The position numbers and the translations under genes were made by a program. The notes under the pieces were generated by a model. That model saw only the letters and a list, made by a program, of their open reading frames with translations. It was not told the DNA's origin and did not search any database. Shown here one piece after another: positions 20,145 through 29,657 of a DNA stretch of 64,000 nt (positions are counted from its first letter, which is position 1; every line of letters starts with the position of its first letter). The DNA comes from CAVUDO01 sp963740255 (GTDB lineage Bacteria > Actinomycetota > Actinomycetes > Mycobacteriales > Cryptosporangiaceae), in NCBI GenBank assembly GCA_963740255.1, contig CAVUDO010000002.1, positions 1,426,001 to 1,490,000 on the forward strand, read 5' to 3'.

Positions 20145-21055
20145 AGCGGCACCGCGTTCGGTGCGTGGAGTTGGTGCAGGTCGGTGAGCAGCCGGGGTTC
20201 CTCGGCGAGGGTGGAGATGCGGATCAGCCACCAGATCCCCGCGGCAAAGAACCCGCCCACCAGCATCAGGACGAGCTGACCCAGGGTGGAGTCGTAGGGC
20301 TGGAGGTAGTCCCGGTTGAGGAGAACCAGCCCGGCGGCCATCGCGGCGGTCACGATCACCACGACGCGGACCGAGGTGCGGATCCGGGCTCGGCCGGCCG
20401 CGACCCGCATCCGCAGGCCCGCCTGCTCACGGGCCGCCGCAGCCAGGGTGCTGAGTAGTTCGGCGATGTTGCGGGCGTGCCGTTCGGCGGCCATCACCAG
20501 CGCAGCGGTGACCAGGTCAGCGGTCGGGTCGTCCAAGTCAGCGGCGAGCTGGCGCAGCGCGTCGCCGAGCCGGTCGCCGCGTTCTAGCCGCGCGACCAGG
20601 GCCTGCACCTGGAGGCGGATCGGGGCCGGTGCCATCGCGGCGGTGGCGGCAATGGCCTGTTCCAAGCCCGCGGCAGCAGCCAGGGTGTCGCGCAGCATCT
20701 CTGTCCACGTCGCGACGGCCTCGATCCGTGCCAGCCGGGCCCGGTGGACCCGGTCCGGGCCGACCAGTTCGGGCAGCACCCACACCGCGCAGGCCGCGAG
20801 GACGGCCGCGACCGGCCACCGCGTCCCCACCCCCACCAGTGCACTGGCCGCGACGCAGGCCAGTAGTCGACGGCCAGATCGAGCCGGAGATCGCTGCGCG
20901 GACCTTCCCCACCAGCGCAGACGGCGCGCATCGGTGCCGACGCCGGTCGGTGTCGGCTCCGCGTCGAGGACGCCTCGCAGCCCGGCGAGGATCAGCACCG
21001 CGCCGATGCCGCATGCGGCGCCGAGCAGGCAGACCCAGAGCAGGGTGGTGGTCAC
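20141..21055 (-). CDS. tadB: TadB-like inner-membrane platform protein (T2SS F family)
   Basis: 304 residues. GTG at 21055 overlaps the TadA stop by four bases; an ATG nine bases earlier is an alternative. It has an N-terminal helix, a second at about residues 60-85, and the T2SSF domain (TWTEMLRDTLAAAAGLEQAI, then HARNIAELLSTLAAAAREQAGL). Two C-terminal helices follow (VVVIVTAAMAAGLVLL and LVLMLVGGFFAAGIWWLI). This is the standard TadB layout and order. Confidence 0.82.
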   Translation of the reverse strand: MTTTLLWVCLLGAACGIGAVLILAGLRGVLDAEPTPTGVGTDARRLRWWGRSAQRSPARSGRRLLACVAASALVGVGTRWPVAAVLAACAVWVLPELVGPDRVHRARLARIEAVATWTEMLRDTLAAAAGLEQAIAATAAMAPAPIRLQVQALVARLERGDRLGDALRQLAADLDDPTADLVTAALVMAAERHARNIAELLSTLAAAAREQAGLRMRVAAGRARIRTSVRVVVIVTAAMAAGLVLLNRDYLQPYDSTLGQLVLMLVGGFFAAGIWWLIRISTLAEEPRLLTDLHQLHAPNAVPL

Positions 21056-22500
21056 CGCGGCCACCCGCCCTGGGCAGCCAACTCGAACGGGTCGAAGCCG
21101 TGGCCGGCGAGCACGGCGCGGCGGTGCGTGGACATCGGCGCACCGGGCACCGCGCGGCCGTCCCGACCGGGACGGAACACCTCGTTGGAGGCGACCTGCG
21201 GCCCGTCGGCGCCGGTCACTTCCCGGACCGAGGCCACCACCCGCTGCCCGCTGCGGGCGTAGTCCAGGTGCACGACCAGGTCCAGCGACTCAGCAACGAG
21301 CAGGTTCGTGGTCTCGGCCGGCAACCGCTGCGGGCTCTGCGCCGCATACAGGGCGAGCTTGCTGAACGCACCGGCCGACGACGACGCATGAAGGGTGCTC
21401 AGCGAACCGTCGTTGCCTTGACTCATCGCGTGCAGCATCGGGATGACCTCGTCGCCGCGGACCTCACCGACGATGACCCGGTCCGGTGCCAGTCGCAGCC
21501 CCACCCGGAACAGTTCAGCCATGCCCACCGCGCCCGCACCCTCGACGTTGGCCTCACGGACCTGCAACGCGACGACGTTGGGATGGGTCCGCTCGTCGGT
21601 ATCCAGGCCCAGTTCGTAGACGTCCTCGATCGTCACCAGCCGCTGCGCCGCAGGGATCGCCGAGGCCAACGCGCGCAGGACCGACGTCTTGCCGACCCCG
21701 GTCCGCCCGGAAATGAGGACGTTGAACCGTGCCCGCACCGCAGCGGCGAGGAACGCCGCCAACGTCGCATCCAGCGCTTCGAGCCGCAGCAGATCCTCCA
21801 TAGTCAACCGGGGGTGACGGTGACGGCGGATCGCGACCGTCGGCCGGTTCGCGACCGCCATCACCGCCGTCAGCCGTGCCCCGCCAGGAAGCTGCAAGCT
21901 CAGGATCGGCGCGGCCCGGTCCCACCGCCGCTCTTCCACACCGCTGCGCGCGGCCAACGCCCGGACCAGCTCCACCAGATCCTCATCGGAGTCGGCCACC
22001 GGGCCGGCAGGCTCACTGCGTCCGTCGGCGTAACGCACCCAGACCCGGTCACAGCCGTTCACGTCGATGTCCTCGATCGTGTCGTCGTCGAGCAGCGGCT
22101 GGAGACCACCAGCACCCAACAGCCCATCGCGCACCGCTCTGGTCACCCGTGACTCCACGTCCGGGCGCAGCGGTGAACGACCCGAGGTCATCGCTGTGGC
22201 GGTGTGGGCATCCAACGCGTCAGCGATCAGCCGGCCCACCAACCTCTCCCGCTCAGCAACAAGCATCGGCCCGGCTCCGCGCCGGTCGCCGTCGCGGACC
22301 GCGGCGGTGAGCTGCTCGGCGACCTGACGGCGAAGCGTCCGCACCAACCCGGCCTCATCCACCCCGGCGACCCGACGCTGCACCGCAGCGGCCACCGGTG
22401 CAGCCGAGGGTGTCGACTGCCGGGCCGGCGGGTGGCCGCCGTTGCCGCCGAGGACCAGCACCCGACCCGGCCCGACCGGCCGCCGCGGCTCATCCATCAC
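21052..22500 (-). CDS. tadA: TadA/CpaF-like secretion ATPase
   Basis: 482 residues from GTG at 22500 (GTGA overlap with the upstream gene; ATG at 22497 is possible). The N-terminal domain is followed by LLDDDTIEDIDVNGCDRVWV. The ATPase core has Walker A ISGRTGVGKTSVLRAL, the Asp-box VTIEDVYELGL, Walker B RVIVGEVRGDEVIPM and the His-box SLSTLHASSS. It hydrolyses ATP to power pilus assembly through TadB/TadC. All catalytic motifs are intact and the gene is uninterrupted. Confidence 0.9.
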   Translation of the reverse strand: MMDEPRRPVGPGRVLVLGGNGGHPPARQSTPSAAPVAAAVQRRVAGVDEAGLVRTLRRQVAEQLTAAVRDGDRRGAGPMLVAERERLVGRLIADALDAHTATAMTSGRSPLRPDVESRVTRAVRDGLLGAGGLQPLLDDDTIEDIDVNGCDRVWVRYADGRSEPAGPVADSDEDLVELVRALAARSGVEERRWDRAAPILSLQLPGGARLTAVMAVANRPTVAIRRHRHPRLTMEDLLRLEALDATLAAFLAAAVRARFNVLISGRTGVGKTSVLRALASAIPAAQRLVTIEDVYELGLDTDERTHPNVVALQVREANVEGAGAVGMAELFRVGLRLAPDRVIVGEVRGDEVIPMLHAMSQGNDGSLSTLHASSSAGAFSKLALYAAQSPQRLPAETTNLLVAESLDLVVHLDYARSGQRVVASVREVTGADGPQVASNEVFRPGRDGRAVPGAPMSTHRRAVLAGHGFDPFELAAQGGWPR

Positions 22501-23303
22501 CTGACCCCCTCGGCAGTCGGGGCGGCTGCGGCGCGCAGCGGCACGATCCACTCCGCCTGGACCGACGCCGGAAGCGAACCGGCGACCGCCCCCAGCGCCC
22601 TGATCAGCGGCAGGCGCCGCCACCGTGACCCCGCCCGTAGCTGTCCGCCGAGGATTTCGGCGGCCCGGGTGTCCTCGGGCAATTCACCGGCCACCCGCAC
22701 CGCGAGGCCGTCCGCGCCGGGCAGGGCCGCCGCGACATCCCCAACCCCGTACGGGCCGCCTCCAGCGACGAGGACCGCCACGCGGTCACCGACCAGCCGG
22801 CTCAGATGCGGCACGTGCTCGCGTAGATGCGCCACGTCCTCGACCCGTCCCGCCGTCAACACCAGCACCGCGTCCGCGGCACCCAGCAACGGCCACACCG
22901 GGCAGCCCGGGTGGACCCGGCCGCAGTCCACGATCACCAACCGATCCGGGCAGGCGAGCACACCACCACGGGCCTGCTGAGCCAGGACCGACAGGGCAAC
23001 CCGCACCTGGGCCCCGCCGGCCGGCGCGACCACCACCTCCACCGCCCGGTCACCCACCGCCACCCGCTGTGCCGACCAAGACAACAGCTCCTCATCCGGG
23101 TTGGGCATCCGGCGGGCGGCCGTGGCCAACTCCACCAGGCCCGGCGACCACGCCAACCGGTGCCGCCCAGCCAGGTCCCCGCCGGCCGGGTCGACCTCGA
23201 CCAACACCGGCCGGGACCGCGCCGATGCCACCGCGGCCAGGCCCAACGCCGCCGTGGTCACACCGGGACGGCCCTTCACCGAACACATCGCCACCAGAGG
23301 CAT
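22497..23303 (-). CDS. CpaE/Ssd-like MinD-family P-loop protein of the Tad locus
   Basis: 268 residues. The deviant Walker A motif CSVKGRPGVTTAALGLA near the N-terminus and LVEVDPAGGDLAGRH mark a MinD/ParA-type ATPase. The typical 'LVIVDCGRVHPG' replaces the standard Walker B. In Tad loci the CpaE-type protein localises the pilus machine. It overlaps the genes on both sides by 1-4 bases, so it belongs to the same transcript. Confidence 0.78.
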   Translation of the reverse strand: MPLVAMCSVKGRPGVTTAALGLAAVASARSRPVLVEVDPAGGDLAGRHRLAWSPGLVELATAARRMPNPDEELLSWSAQRVAVGDRAVEVVVAPAGGAQVRVALSVLAQQARGGVLACPDRLVIVDCGRVHPGCPVWPLLGAADAVLVLTAGRVEDVAHLREHVPHLSRLVGDRVAVLVAGGGPYGVGDVAAALPGADGLAVRVAGELPEDTRAAEILGGQLRAGSRWRRLPLIRALGAVAGSLPASVQAEWIVPLRAAAAPTAEGVR

Positions 23304-24040
23304 CAGTCACCGCCCGGCGCGGTCTGCATCAACACCAACCCCGCGGCCGGCGCCGCCGCCAACCGGGCCCCGGCCTCAGCTGGCAACAGCAGCGTCACCA
23401 CCGCGCCGCCCTGCCCATCCCCAGCCCGTTCCAGCCCGAGAACCGTCGCCGACAGCGGCACCAAACCCCCAGACGTCTCCGCACCGATCAAGGGCGTCCC
23501 GGTCGATGTCGCGTCGCCCGGTGCGGCGCCGGTGGTCGTAGTCGGGTTGCTCAGATACACCGCCACCGACGCCCCGACCGGCAACCCTTGCGGGTACTGA
23601 CCCGGTTTCAACGCCACCGAGGCGACCACCTTCCCCGGCGGGGGAAACGCCGCCGCACCCAGCAGCAACCTCGTCACCAACACCCCCGGGGTCAACGGCG
23701 CCGCCGCCGTGCGGCCCACGACCTGCCCGGCCTCAGCCGCCGGCACGAACCCCAGCTCCTCGTCGGCCGCGACCGACACCTGCCGCAGATCGGCGGCCTC
23801 GATCACCTGCCCAGCCGAGACCGGTCGGGCGACCGCCAGCACCGCAGTCCGGTCACCCAGGCCCACCGCCGTGACCGCGAACGCGACCACCGAACCGATC
23901 ACCAGCACCGCACCCAACGACACGTACGGCAGGGCCCGACGGCGCCGCACACTGCGCCACCCCGACCGGGCCCGATCACCGCCGCCGCCCAGCGTCGGGC
24001 GCTGGATCGTCGCCGCCGACGACCGGTCAATCCCCAACAT
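23303..24040 (-). CDS. SAF-domain (CpaB/RcpC-like) pilus protein
   Basis: 245 residues. ATG at 24040 is chosen because GGGAGG lies 5-10 bases upstream. After a basic leader, one membrane helix (about residues 38-60, SLGAVLVIGSVVAFAVTAVG) precedes a SAF domain (VLAVARPVSAGQVIEAADLR). An outer domain follows (KVVASVALKPGQYPQGLPVG). CpaB/RcpC proteins sit in the envelope part of Tad machines. It is the first gene of the probable operon 24040-17618. Confidence 0.75.
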   Translation of the reverse strand: MLGIDRSSAATIQRPTLGGGGDRARSGWRSVRRRRALPYVSLGAVLVIGSVVAFAVTAVGLGDRTAVLAVARPVSAGQVIEAADLRQVSVAADEELGFVPAAEAGQVVGRTAAAPLTPGVLVTRLLLGAAAFPPPGKVVASVALKPGQYPQGLPVGASVAVYLSNPTTTTGAAPGDATSTGTPLIGAETSGGLVPLSATVLGLERAGDGQGGAVVTLLLPAEAGARLAAAPAAGLVLMQTAPGGD

Positions 24041-24077
24041 GTCCACCTCCCGTGTCCACGCCGGCCGCTACAGCGGC

Positions 24078-24932
24078 CTACGGCAATACCGCCTGAGACT
24101 CCGCGACTCGCAGCCGCGTCGAAGCGTTCGTCGCCAACCCCGGGACCACGCCCGAGCTGCCCGCACCGGCCCACGACACCGCCCAGGCCACCGACACCCG
24201 CACCAGATACCCCGAGCCCGGCTGCGACGCCGACGACCTCACATACCGGTGCCCGCAGTCCGGAGACGCCGCCCTCGGATCCACCCCACGCCGCCACGGC
24301 GTCCCCGGCCCCCGACACACCACCTCAGAGCCGTCGCCCAAGCTCCACGTCACCCGGACCGGTCGCGCCGTCGCCGTCACCGACGCCCCCGGCACCGACG
24401 CGGTCGCCGACACCGACCGCCACGACGACCCATCCACCCACAACCACGTCGGCAACCCCACAAGCTGATCACCGGCCGGACTCACCCGAATCACCACATC
24501 CGGCAACACCAGCCGAGACGCCGCCTCCGCCGCCAACGCCTCCGGTGACACTGCCGGTGGCGCCGCCAGCCAGATGGGGCTGGCGTCGAAGCCCACCGCA
24601 CCGCCCAGACGATGCACCCGACACACCCGCGTGTACCAGGCACCACGCCCCTTCGGCCGACCCCCCAACGCCGCCTCGATGTCCTTACTTGGCTCCATCC
24701 GCCGGTAGGAGCATGGATCGGGTGAGCCCCTGCCGTTCGTCCGAGCCGGAGAGCCGGCACGAGCTGGCGAACCGGTCTCCACTGAACATCCCGGTTTCGG
24801 CTGATTGCCGCATCGAGCACGGCCCCAGAACCCACCGTCAGGCCCATCAGCCCGAGCCTCGGTAACAGCCACGAAAGAAGCGAGCAGCAGAAACGCTGAG
24901 CCCACCGCCAGACGAGCGGACCATGTCAACAT
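24078..24932 (-). CDS. Secreted protein with PKD-like segment
   Basis: 284 residues. A Sec-type signal peptide (ARLAVGSAFLLLASFVAVTE, then ARA) is followed by a Cys-containing, disordered region. From about residue 190 there is a beta-rich part in which PVRVTWSLGDGSEVVCRGPG resembles a PKD-type strand pair. Function is unknown; its position directly upstream of the Tad operon suggests an envelope accessory role. It ends 38 bases before the SAF gene start and overlaps the lipoprotein gene by seven bases. Confidence 0.7.
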   Translation of the reverse strand: MLTWSARLAVGSAFLLLASFVAVTEARADGPDGGFWGRARCGNQPKPGCSVETGSPARAGSPARTNGRGSPDPCSYRRMEPSKDIEAALGGRPKGRGAWYTRVCRVHRLGGAVGFDASPIWLAAPPAVSPEALAAEAASRLVLPDVVIRVSPAGDQLVGLPTWLWVDGSSWRSVSATASVPGASVTATARPVRVTWSLGDGSEVVCRGPGTPWRRGVDPRAASPDCGHRYVRSSASQPGSGYLVRVSVAWAVSWAGAGSSGVVPGLATNASTRLRVAESQAVLP

Positions 24933-25480
24933 GAGCCGAGGTCTTTCGCCGTAAATCGGCTCACCTTCCAGATCCCGCTCACTAGCTTCACCGTCGCCGT
25001 GATCTGCCGGAGCCCACCGGGATTGTTGTCCACCCGCGCGCCGGCCTCGGTGTACTCCCGCCAGCCACGGTCGTCCGCGCAGTCAACGAGATCAACCCGA
25101 GTTGGCGACTCCAACGGCATGACAGCGGTTACCCGCGGACGGTTGACCGGGCGGCCCCGCGTCACGACACCGGTCTCTCGATAGCCGACCAGCGTGCCCA
25201 CTACGAGCGCGAGGGCGTCACCCTCGGCGTACTGGCGGAGTTCTGGTGCGTCTGGGTCCGCAGTTTCCCCAGCCTTGGCGGTGGCCTGCCACAACGCGTT
25301 GTAGGCGTCTATGGCCTTACGTTCAGCCAAGGCACGCGGACTTGTCGGGGCTGCGGAGGACGATGGCGCTGCAGAAGGCGCCCGCTTGCTCGTGGCTCCA
25401 CTGCCACAGCCGGCGCTGACGATGATCGTCGCCAGCACGACCACGACCGCTCTGACTGTCGAGTTACGTCCTGTCATCAT
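24926..25480 (-). CDS. Putative lipoprotein
   Basis: 184 residues from ATG at 25480. An N-terminal hydrophobic helix ends in the lipobox VSAGC, followed by a Ser/Ala-rich tether (KRAPSAAPSSSAAPTSP). A small domain then reads AYNALWQATAKAGETADPDA, as in NTF2/DUF4878-like actinobacterial lipoproteins. It overlaps the next gene's start by seven bases, implying co-transcription. Function is unknown. Confidence 0.72.
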   Translation of the reverse strand: MMTGRNSTVRAVVVVLATIIVSAGCGSGATSKRAPSAAPSSSAAPTSPRALAERKAIDAYNALWQATAKAGETADPDAPELRQYAEGDALALVVGTLVGYRETGVVTRGRPVNRPRVTAVMPLESPTRVDLVDCADDRGWREYTEAGARVDNNPGGLRQITATVKLVSGIWKVSRFTAKDLGSC

Positions 25481-25501
25481 GCCGCCCCGGTGAGCCGCCA
25501 A

Positions 25502-25952
25502 GAACCACGCGAAACACCGACTCTAGGCACAAACTTCGAGTCCGCGAGGAAGTTATCCACACAAGCTGCAAGCCGGGTACGTTGCGTAATATAGGACGAT
25601 AAGCGCATCTCGGGCACCCGACATTTGGGGCGCCTGCCCGCTCAAGAGGTCACTGATGCGCCGCAGTCACCCTCGGAGAGTTTGAACTGCTTCCGTACCA
25701 ACAGGAATCCACGTGAGTGCAAAAGGGACTGCGAGCATCCTGGTACGCATGGATGCACCGGAAGCGAGCGTGGACCAGCGGTGCTCCTAACTATCAATCG
25801 TGTGTGTGATGGATGACGCTGCGTAGTGGCAGCAGCGCGCCAGGTCGACCACCTGAAGCGGGCACCGCACGACGACCGCCGGTGTAGCCGTCAGACTGAG
25901 CGTCATCGTCGTCGATGGCATCGGCCCTGACCGCAGCAGAGAGCGAGCGTGG
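25502..25952. other. Gene-free gap with probable divergent promoters
   Basis: About 450 bases with lower GC than surroundings. The stretch GAGGAAGTTATCCACACA near 25542 resembles a DnaA-box-like TTATCCACA, a single copy only. An AT-rich segment (GCGTAATATAGGACGATAAG) lies near 25585. Short frames are not convincingly coding. Confidence 0.4.
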
Positions 25953-26306
25953 ATGGAAACGTTGGATCTGACCTCAGCAGATGGAGTACGGCTAAGGACC
26001 GTCGTCCACCCATCTGCGAGTGCTTCCCCGGAAACCGTGGTCCTAGTGCATGGGATTGCGGCCGAGAAGGACGAGGGCGGCATGTACGTCCGTCTGGCCG
26101 ATCGGCTCGCTGAGGCCGGTATGACAGCGGTACGGTTCGACTTCCGCGGCCACGGTGAAAGCGGCGGTACTCCGCAGGGAGTGACTGTCGCCGGGGAGAT
26201 GCTCGACCTGCAGCCCACGCCCGGTCAAGCTGCGACTTCCACTCCGTTCGTGGGTCTGACCATGGCTTCGATACCCGAGAGCGTGAGAACGAGGCGATGG
26301 ACGTGA
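25953..26306 (+). pseudogene. Truncated alpha/beta hydrolase
   Basis: The first 90 residues are a normal hydrolase N-terminus: TVVLVHGIAAEKDEGGMYVR (oxyanion region) and AVRFDFRGHGESGG. The family similarity stops abruptly near base 26210, before the nucleophile GxSxG motif would appear, and the frame closes after 117 residues. The missing catalytic Ser, Asp and His show a 3' deletion, possibly joined to unrelated sequence before the HAD gene. Confidence 0.7.
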
Positions 26307-26493
26307 CCGTCAAGTGGATCGAGTGGCGGCCCGATGGGTTGGCGCGAGCGTCCAAGGGTTGAACGGACCATCACACGTCATCGGGAAGCGCCCGACAGGC
26401 ACCCTTGCGCTCGTGCGGTCCCGGCACCTGAAGACCCAGGAGGCGTCCGGGTGGTCAGCGCCCAGACCCGCACCGCCGACTACCGTTGCGCTG

Positions 26494-27198
26494 GTGAGTA
26501 GCGACCTGGCGACCTTCGCCGCCTCCTGCCATCGGGTGCGCGGCGTCATCCTTGACTTCGACGGCCTGATGGTGGACACGGAGACCCCCATCTACAACGG
26601 CTGGCGGGCCGAGGCTCGCCAGCACGGCCTCGACCTGGACCTCGCTCGCTTCAGCCTCATCGTGGGCAAGAACTGCACCGACGAGGAGACCGTCGATGCG
26701 CTCTTCGGATCCGAGTTTGCCTCTCGGTGTGTCGAGATCGCAGACCGTGCTTGGGATCGTTGTCGTGCCGAGTTGGCGCATTGCCCGGTTATGCCTGGCA
26801 TCGAATCTCTCGTCACCGAGATCCGAGACGCTGGACTGCGGTTGGGCGTGGCTTCCAGCTCGCCACGGACGTGGGTCGTTCGGCACCTCGAACGGGTTGG
26901 CCTGGCAGGCAAGCTCGACACGATCCGCTGCTCCGATGATGTCGGCGGAGCAGCCAAGCCAGAACCAGACGTCTACCTCGCGGCGCTCAACGCTCTCGGC
27001 CTCGATGCGGCTCACGCCCTCGCGGTTGAGGACTCCCATAACGGTCTTGCCGCGGCTAAGGCTGCCGGTATGCGGTGCGCTGTGGTCCCTGGGCCCATCA
27101 CAGCCGAGCAGGATTTTCGATCGGCAGATGCACAGCTGACAAGCCTCGATGGCGTCAGCCTTTCAGCGCTGGCTGCCGCAGTCGGAATGCGGCTCTGA
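26494..27198 (+). CDS. HAD-superfamily phosphatase (beta-phosphoglucomutase-like)
   Basis: 234 residues from GTG at 26494; the frame is open further upstream but without family similarity. All HAD motifs are present: I VILDFDGLMVDTE, II GVASSSPRTW, III KPEPDVYLAA with the Lys, and IV AVEDSHNGLAAAKAAGMRC. The helical cap lies between motifs I and II. The DxDxLxxDTE form is typical of sugar-phosphate phosphatases or phosphomutases (subfamily IA). The substrate cannot be read from sequence. Confidence 0.85.
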   Translation: MSSDLATFAASCHRVRGVILDFDGLMVDTETPIYNGWRAEARQHGLDLDLARFSLIVGKNCTDEETVDALFGSEFASRCVEIADRAWDRCRAELAHCPVMPGIESLVTEIRDAGLRLGVASSSPRTWVVRHLERVGLAGKLDTIRCSDDVGGAAKPEPDVYLAALNALGLDAAHALAVEDSHNGLAAAKAAGMRCAVVPGPITAEQDFRSADAQLTSLDGVSLSALAAAVGMRL

Positions 27199-27242
27199 CC
27201 CGATAGGGCGCATTGCGCCGTCCGGCCCCGACCGCCGCCTCA

Positions 27243-28613
27243 CTACGCGGTCAGCTCAAGGAACTCGCGTGCGGCGGGGACGTCACTCCAAGCAGCGACC
27301 TGGCTTCGGAAGTCGGCAAGTTCGTCGATTGGTCGCGAGGTATCGAGGGCCTTGAGTTGATCCAAAGCTCGGCGGGCTCCTGTGCATGCCTCCTCGACCT
27401 CGCCGAGAGCGAGGTATGCCTTTGCTCGGCGGGTGAGATACAGGACATGATCGCGGCCGGAAGCCTGTCCCGCAAAGGCGTTACCGGGAGTCGTCTCCAT
27501 TGCAGCATCGAAATGAGTGATCGCCTGCTCAGGTCGACCGAGGTCAAGGGCTGAAGATCCCGCGATCCACTCGATCTCACCTTCGGTGACCCAGTACGCC
27601 CACGCTGGATCGTTATCGTGAGTGCCGACGCTCAGGCTAGACCTGGCGGCGTCCAGCTCCCGAGCATGCGAAGCCCCGTCGCCCGCCTTGCTATGAGCGC
27701 GAGCGGCACGTGCGTGAAGCATCGCCCGTACGCGTGGGGTGGTCCGACCGATGCTATTCCGCTGGGCAGTCTCCACGAGATTGATTGCGTCGCGGGATGA
27801 TCCAACGGTGTAAGTCTGGATCGCCATAAATCCAAGGATGTTGGCCCCAGTTTGCACATCGCCTGCTGTGGCAGATGCACGAAGTGCCGCGATCCAGTAG
27901 GACTGCGCGGCGGCGTGGTGCCCGCTGTCAAAATGAAGCCAGCCGGTGAGGCGTGCGGCCTCAGCGATCGCCGCCATGAGGCGACGGCCCGTCTCCGCGT
28001 CGTAGGTCGCGTCGTGCGCCAGATCGCTCAGCATTCCGTACTCGGTGTGTGCAAGCCGACGCAGTTCTCCACCACCGAGCACGTCATCGAGCCGGCGCAG
28101 ACCGTCGAGCCGTTGTTCAAGGCGTTCAACTGTCGCGAGGTCGATTTGACGCCGACCGTTGGCAGAAGTCACCTGGGAATCGGCGATGGCGTTCGCCCAT
28201 CCGTTGGTCAGCGAAGTGAGGGCATCGCCGGTGGCGATCAGCAGCCCGTTCGGGTCCATGTCGCTGCCCTTCGCTGCTGCAACGGTCAATGCCTCGACTG
28301 TGCCTTCCAGGGTCCAGGGAGCCGAGACGAGGGTGTGGTCGTCCATGAGCGCGAGCAGGAGCCAGTTCGGCCATCCGATGTCCCGCACCACGGAAGGCGG
28401 CAGGCCGTGAAGGCTCGCCATTGCGTACTGCGCTGGTAGGTCCGGAGTGACGGCGCCGGCTTCCCACCTGGCGACCTTCTCGCGTCGTATGGCCATGTGG
28501 CCGTAGTCAAGCCCGTGGTGATGAACGTCAACGAGCTTGAGGTACTTCTCGGCTGAGAGGCCGAGCCGAGAACGCAAGGCAGCGAGCGGATGCCGCCGCC
28601 TGTCTTCTCGCAT
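27243..28613 (-). CDS. HTH-TPR transcriptional regulator
   Basis: 456 residues. The N-terminal 75 residues form an XRE-like helix-turn-helix (PLAALRSRLGLSAEKYLKLV, then REKVARWEAGAVTPD). The remainder is alpha-helical with TPR-like units (HARAARAHSKAGDGASHARE; YLTRRAKAYLALGEVEEACT). Such regulators are frequent in Streptomyces-type genomes and often control nearby secondary-metabolite or mobile genes. It is divergent from the large operon beginning at 29.2 kb and is its most likely regulator, by position only. Confidence 0.8.
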   Translation of the reverse strand: MREDRRRHPLAALRSRLGLSAEKYLKLVDVHHHGLDYGHMAIRREKVARWEAGAVTPDLPAQYAMASLHGLPPSVVRDIGWPNWLLLALMDDHTLVSAPWTLEGTVEALTVAAAKGSDMDPNGLLIATGDALTSLTNGWANAIADSQVTSANGRRQIDLATVERLEQRLDGLRRLDDVLGGGELRRLAHTEYGMLSDLAHDATYDAETGRRLMAAIAEAARLTGWLHFDSGHHAAAQSYWIAALRASATAGDVQTGANILGFMAIQTYTVGSSRDAINLVETAQRNSIGRTTPRVRAMLHARAARAHSKAGDGASHARELDAARSSLSVGTHDNDPAWAYWVTEGEIEWIAGSSALDLGRPEQAITHFDAAMETTPGNAFAGQASGRDHVLYLTRRAKAYLALGEVEEACTGARRALDQLKALDTSRPIDELADFRSQVAAWSDVPAAREFLELTA

Positions 28614-28739
28614 GCCGGTACCCCCTGGTCAGCACGTTCGCTTGCCGGTCCAGCGTAGCCGGACGACTACATGGCGGGTCGGGAACGCAACAGCGAGGCA
28701 ACGCCGAACCGGTTCCGTCCGCTTCGGGTGCGTGCTGAC

Positions 28740-29006
28740 ATGGCTGGTGTGACGCCGATGCCGCTTGTCAGGGGGCTTTCCACTTGCCTCGAACGACAGC
28801 TAGCCGAACTGGTTGCTCTGAGAACGGCCAGGCTCAGGCATGGGTCGACCACAGGACCGGATCGCTCCTGCGCGTGCCGGTCAGACGGTGAGATGTGGCC
28901 GTGCGAGACGCGGATGCGCCTCGACGAGGCCGCGCTCGCGAACGCTTCAAGTTCATACTCCGTCACCTCCCTGACGCCACTGACCAAGAGGTGTGGCGTC
29001 AGGTGA
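28740..29006 (+). CDS. Small Cys-containing protein (possible)
   Basis: About 88 residues from ATG 28740. The segment CACRSDGEMWPCETRMRLDE resembles the 'CxxCGxxWPC' tail seen in many small actinobacterial proteins next to HTH regulators, from memory. There is no clear ribosome binding site, and other frames are also open, so it is a tentative call. Confidence 0.4.
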   Translation: MAGVTPMPLVRGLSTCLERQLAELVALRTARLRHGSTTGPDRSCACRSDGEMWPCETRMRLDEAALANASSSYSVTSLTPLTKRCGVR

Positions 29007-29208
29007 CCGGGGCAGGCCGCAATGTGAGGTGCCCGCCGAGCCGCTTGCGCCGGCGGGGTCATTGCGGCCTGCCCTTTGACCTAACAGATCGAACCCTTGC
29101 TGTCGGGTGTCCGGGGTACGTGACCGCCGTGGTTGGGCCCAGCCGGGGCCCCGCACTGGGTCTCCCGAGCCCGCTGAGCAGCTCGCGTCTAGTTTCAGCG
29201 AGGGTGTC

Positions 29209-29352
29209 ATGAGCCTGCTCGATGACGCCACGAGCCCGCGTGGCGTGGCCGCTCACGGTACGGCGCGAGTGTCCGTCGTGGCCAGTGCCCGAGCCGTGCC
29301 GGCCGTGCACCAACACGCGAACGGCGCCCGAGCCACGGAGGGACCGCGATGA
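29209..29352 (+). CDS. 47-aa small protein at head of the operon
   Basis: ATG at 29209 follows CGAGGG. The frame ends with TGA overlapping the next ATG (ATGA at 29349). The product is Ala/Arg-rich with no recognisable domain. It is called because of the ribosome site and exact overlap. The gap 28614-29208 otherwise holds only the tentative gene at 28740. Confidence 0.35.
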   Translation: MSLLDDATSPRGVAAHGTARVSVVASARAVPAVHQHANGARATEGPR

Positions 29353-29657
29353 CGTGGGAGCCGTCTTCGATCTACGAGACGAACCCGCGGGGGAGCTGTG
29401 AGCCGTGGCGGGTGGTGATTTCGCCGTATCACCCGCACGGGCCGCAGGTCGGCGATGAATCCGAACCGGTGATGCCCGGCTCACCGCTGGTCGACGCGAG
29501 CAGGCCGGCACCGGGCGGGCTGACTCCGGTGTTCGACGCGCTTGTCGCTGATCTGGCACGACCCGCGGCCTCGGCGGGACGTGCAGAGCGTTCTACGAAC
29601 TCGCTGGTGCATCTCGTTGAAGAACTCGTTGCGACGAAGGACAAAACCGCTGTATGA
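29349..29657 (+). CDS. 102-aa hypothetical protein, translationally coupled
   Basis: Start and stop both lie in ATGA overlaps with neighbours. The N-terminal half is rich in Pro, Trp and Tyr (MTWEPSSIYETNPRGSCEPW); the C-terminal 35 residues form a helix (AERSTNSLVHLVEELVATKD). I do not recognise the family. Its fixed coupling between two other small frames and the first large enzyme gene suggests a structural or carrier role in the operon, which is an inference. Confidence 0.55.
   Translation: MTWEPSSIYETNPRGSCEPWRVVISPYHPHGPQVGDESEPVMPGSPLVDASRPAPGGLTPVFDALVADLARPAASAGRAERSTNSLVHLVEELVATKDKTAV

Noticed and set aside
25542..25562. TTATCCACA-like box suggesting a replication origin
   Set aside because: Only one copy, with no dnaA/dnaN genes or repeated boxes nearby.
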